From positions 372,001 through 436,000 of the forward strand of contig CAVPUE010000002.1 in the NCBI GenBank assembly GCA_963708895.1: a stretch of DNA of 64,000 bases, given 5' to 3'. Position numbers and translations under genes: made by a program. Positions 61,638 to 64,000 of this stretch are shown one piece after another. The notes below the pieces were generated by a model. That model was given only the letters and a program-made list of their open reading frames with translations, was not told the origin of the DNA and did no database searches. The stretch comes from Bacillus_BD sp963708895. GTDB taxonomy: Bacteria; Bacillota; Bacilli; Bacillales; Cytobacillaceae. Each line of letters starts with the position of its first letter. Within the stretch, counting starts at the first letter, position 1.

Positions 61638-63121
61638 GCATGTTAGAAATATATTTAAAAAAACATTTTAACTATGAACATTTTCGAACTGGACAAAAAG
61701 AAGTGATTACTTCAGTGCTTGAGGGTAATCATACATTGGCTATGCTACCTACTGGTACAGGAAAATCGCTTTGTTACCAACTTTCAGGATATATCCTCAA
61801 AGGACATGTTTTGATTGTTTCACCTTTATTGTCTTTAATGCAGGATCAAGTTGAACAGATGAAAATGAATGGGGAAAAGAGTGTTGTTGCGATTAATTCC
61901 TTTCTGTCTGGAGCAGAAAGGAAGCGTGTTCTTTCAAACATAAGGCAATACAAATTTATTTTTATTTCACCTGAAACATTAGCAAATGAAAAGATGGTCA
62001 ATATGCTTAAAAGGCTAAATATTTCCCTGTTTGTGATTGATGAAGCACACTGTATTTCCCAATGGGGTTATGATTTTAGACCTGATTATATAAAGCTAGG
62101 CGATGTACGAAAAAGTCTAAATCATCCACTTACGCTGGCGTTAACGGCAACAGCAACAGTAGCTGTTAGGAATGATATCATCAAATCGCTTAAGCTTGAA
62201 GAGTGCAAGCAAATTGTATTTTCGGTTGACCGCCCTAATATTGCCATGTCAGTTGTTCAAATGAAGGGTTACCAAGAAAAATGGGAAAATTTATACCAAA
62301 TGGTTGCGAATCTGGCAGGCCCTGGCATTATTTATTTTTCAAGTAAAAAAGTTGCCGAGCAAGCAGTAAGTTTTTTAAATCAAAAAGGTATAGAACGTGT
62401 TGCCGCCTATCACGGGGGAATGGATCAAGAATCTCGTATTTTAATTCAACAACAGTTTCTTCTTAATCAACTTGATATCATCTGTGCAACGAGTGCATTT
62501 GGGATGGGGGTCAATAAGGAAAATATCAGGTTTGTCATTCACTTCCATATGCCACAAAACGTAGAATCCTATTTACAGGAAATCGGACGTGCAGGTAGGG
62601 ATGGACTAATGAGTATCGCTATTTTATTTTATGCTCCTTTTGATGAACAACTGGCATACAGGTTAGCAGACTTAGAAGTTCCTTCATCAGAACAGTTGGA
62701 TTGGTTAGTTCATCTGATACAAGATTCTGAGGTTCAATGGGTTCAGGAACCAGAAGTACTCCAGAAAATGGGTGGTTTTACAGAGACAAGCTGGAGAATG
62801 ATATCTGATATTCTTATCCATCATACCGGGAGCAATTCCAATCTGATTACTAACTTAATAGACTATAAAAGGACAGTGGAAAAAAGGCAGGAAATGAAGA
62901 AAAACAAGATTGCCTTCATGACCAATTGGATATTATCGAAAGAATGTCGACGAAAACCCCTTTTACAATACTTTAATGAAGAAATAGATGAAGTCTGTCA
63001 CGAGCTTTGCTGTGATAGCTGTGGTATCGAGTTGAGTCATTTTCATCATCGACGTCAGGAAATGAAAAATGAAGTCGAATTTAGTTGGAAACAGAGGCTC
63101 TCTGATATATTATTAAAGTAG
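61634..63121 (+). CDS. recQ: RecQ-family ATP-dependent DNA helicase (RecS/YpbC)
   Basis: A 495-residue RecQ. Motif I is LPTGTGKSLCYQ, motif II is VIDEAHCISQWGYDFRPDY, motif III is ALTATAT, motif V/VI is CATSAFGMGVNKENIRFVIH and QEIGRAGRDG. A zinc-binding Cys cluster (ECRRKPLLQYFNE, CHELCCDSC) ends it. The HRDC domain of long RecQ is absent; ypbB may supply it. Unwinds 3'-tailed DNA in recombination repair. Same size as B. subtilis RecS. Confidence 0.93.
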   Translation: MSMLEIYLKKHFNYEHFRTGQKEVITSVLEGNHTLAMLPTGTGKSLCYQLSGYILKGHVLIVSPLLSLMQDQVEQMKMNGEKSVVAINSFLSGAERKRVLSNIRQYKFIFISPETLANEKMVNMLKRLNISLFVIDEAHCISQWGYDFRPDYIKLGDVRKSLNHPLTLALTATATVAVRNDIIKSLKLEECKQIVFSVDRPNIAMSVVQMKGYQEKWENLYQMVANLAGPGIIYFSSKKVAEQAVSFLNQKGIERVAAYHGGMDQESRILIQQQFLLNQLDIICATSAFGMGVNKENIRFVIHFHMPQNVESYLQEIGRAGRDGLMSIAILFYAPFDEQLAYRLADLEVPSSEQLDWLVHLIQDSEVQWVQEPEVLQKMGGFTETSWRMISDILIHHTGSNSNLITNLIDYKRTVEKRQEMKKNKIAFMTNWILSKECRRKPLLQYFNEEIDEVCHELCCDSCGIELSHFHHRRQEMKNEVEFSWKQRLSDILLK

Positions 63122-63139
63122 TAGGTTATTAGAAAATAA

Positions 63140-63739
63140 GTGAGTGAAGGAATGAAAAAAAATTATCGTGAATTAATTAATCGTGCAACAGATAAGGAAT
63201 TGCAAAATTCTTTATATTTAACGCAAGTAATGATTCTGATTATTTCATTCATATTAGGAATGTTTTTATTTGATGATTTGGCAGAATTTATTGCTCTATT
63301 TATTTGGGATTTACGGCAAATCATTCTGTGGGGCGGAATTGCAGGAGTAGCAGTAGTCCTTCTCGATCTCATATTAATGAAACTACTACCTTCTCATTAC
63401 TATGATGATGGGGGACTGAATGAACGGATTTTTCGAAACCGCTCGATATCCCAGATTGCATTTATCGCAGCAATTGTAGCGGTCCCTGAAGAACTCTTAT
63501 TTCGCGGAATGATTCAAACCCATTTTGGATTAATTTCAGCAAGTATCATTTTTGCGATTGTTCATTATCGGTATTTATTTAATTGGTATTTATTTTTAAA
63601 TGTAATTGGATTGAGTTTTTTCATCGGATATGTCTATCTACAGACCAATAACATTCTTGTCACCATCTTTATGCATTTTTTAATCGATTTTCTATTAGGT
63701 TGTCATATTAAACAACAGGAACAGGAAGGAATCAATTGA
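63140..63739 (+). CDS. ypbD: CPBP-family intramembrane protease-like protein (YpbD)
   Basis: A 199-residue membrane protein with about five or six helices. CPBP motifs are EELLFRGMIQ (motif 1, EExxxR), FAIVHYRYL (FxxxH) and MHFLIDFLLG (HxxxD). Such proteins include intramembrane proteases; activity here is not shown. The GTG start at 63140 follows an AT-rich gap with weak site. It overlaps the next gene by one base. Confidence 0.88.
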   Translation: MSEGMKKNYRELINRATDKELQNSLYLTQVMILIISFILGMFLFDDLAEFIALFIWDLRQIILWGGIAGVAVVLLDLILMKLLPSHYYDDGGLNERIFRNRSISQIAFIAAIVAVPEELLFRGMIQTHFGLISASIIFAIVHYRYLFNWYLFLNVIGLSFFIGYVYLQTNNILVTIFMHFLIDFLLGCHIKQQEQEGIN

Positions 63740-64000
63740 TGAACAAAGAGCGCCCATATAGAGAACAGGCTGAGAAACTTCGGCAAAAAATAGACATTGA
63801 TCCTTTTGAAGAAGGAGAAGTGGTTGATAGAGAAGAGCTTCCTCCTAGGAGTAGAGTACATCTGCAAAAGAGGAAAAAAAATAAATGGAAGCTTAAATAT
63901 CCAGTCATTCGACTATTAGTATTATTTTTTATATTATTACCGATTACGATATTTAGTATTTATTCTTCCCTTTTAGAAAGACCGGGCGGTGACGCAACAA
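63739..64000 (+). CDS. ypbE: YpbE-like LysM-type membrane protein, 3' end outside window
   Basis: The first 87 codons are visible. A charged cytosolic region (MNKERPYREQAEKLRQKI, EEGEVVDREELPPRSR) leads to one membrane helix (VIRLLVLFFILLPITIFSIY) and a short outer segment. B. subtilis ypbE, in this position, carries a C-terminal LysM domain, which would lie beyond the window. Start overlaps the ypbD stop (TGATG); AGGAAGGAATC is upstream. Confidence 0.78.
   Translation, partial: MNKERPYREQAEKLRQKIDIDPFEEGEVVDREELPPRSRVHLQKRKKNKWKLKYPVIRLLVLFFILLPITIFSIYSSLLERPGGDAT

Overview
The window is a stretch of core chromosome from a low-GC, endospore-forming Bacillaceae bacterium. Gene order follows the B. 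subtilis yqi-yqj-yqk-spo-ypu-res-ypb backbone: yqiW, yqjA, yqjC-D-E, yqjH, gndA, zwf, rnz, yqkB-D-E-F, nudF, spoIIM, fur, xerD, dacF-spoIIA-sigF, spoVA, lysA, scpAB, dacB-spmAB, rluB, resABCDE, sigX, ribU, fer, ypbB-recQ. Strong Shine-Dalgarno sites, many U-tailed terminators and sigma-E/F/G/H-type promoters fit this. I see no rRNA, tRNA, CRISPR array, prophage or transposase gene.

Regions. 1-5.1 kb: methylmalonyl-CoA mutase (mutA 5'-truncated by the window edge, mutB, meaB) and bacilliredoxin brxB. 5.3-7.6 kb: an arginine-type ABC importer behind an ARG-box-like operator. 7.7-12.4 kb: yqjA, the tiny prli42-like gene, methylmalonyl-CoA epimerase, the carboxyltransferase subunit of propionyl-CoA carboxylase, and peptidase yqjE. 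With mutAB these give most of the propionyl-CoA to succinyl-CoA route, although no biotin-carboxylase subunit is seen. 12.4-20.1 kb: Pol IV, the two oxidative pentose-phosphate dehydrogenases, RNase Z, an SDR and an MFS exporter. 20.1-24.8 kb: a second polar amino-acid ABC importer, then a DUF1641 protein and a type II NADH dehydrogenase-like flavoprotein. 24.9-33.3 kb: a CarD-like protein, a TPR protein, yqkB, duplicated yqkD, yqkE, yqkF, mciZ (FtsZ inhibitor of the mother cell), nudF and yqxK. 33.3-43.7 kb: sporulation block (spoIIM, dacF-spoIIAA-AB-sigF, a shortened spoVA cluster) around fur, yqzK, xerD and lysA. 43.7-51 kb: ypuA, an orphan ribT, ypuF, scpAB, an Fe/Mn-SOD with long N-terminal extension, dacB-spmA-spmB. 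51-64 kb: rluB, cytochrome c maturation and respiratory control (resABCDE), sigX, FMN-riboswitch ribU, ferredoxin, ypbB-recQ, a CPBP protein and the start of ypbE.

Three features stand out. (1) A dispersed, non-coding, roughly 180-bp element occurs five times in full length, plus two remnants. It has imperfect 16-bp terminal inverted repeats; three copies are flanked by perfect 6-bp direct repeats, so it behaves like a MITE. (2) spoVAC-spoVAD-spoVAEb are missing from the middle of the spoVA operon, and a short remnant resembling the two joined MITE ends lies exactly there. (3) sigX has its own ECF-type promoter but no rsiX; a 25-codon membrane peptide with a strong ribosome-binding site follows it.

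Caution: about eleven reading-frame breaks (mutB, yqjA, yqjE, dinB, zwf, MFS, second SBP gene) all lie in the first 20.5 kb, and each is repaired by removing one base. That looks like an insertion-biased sequencing or assembly error rather than gene decay.
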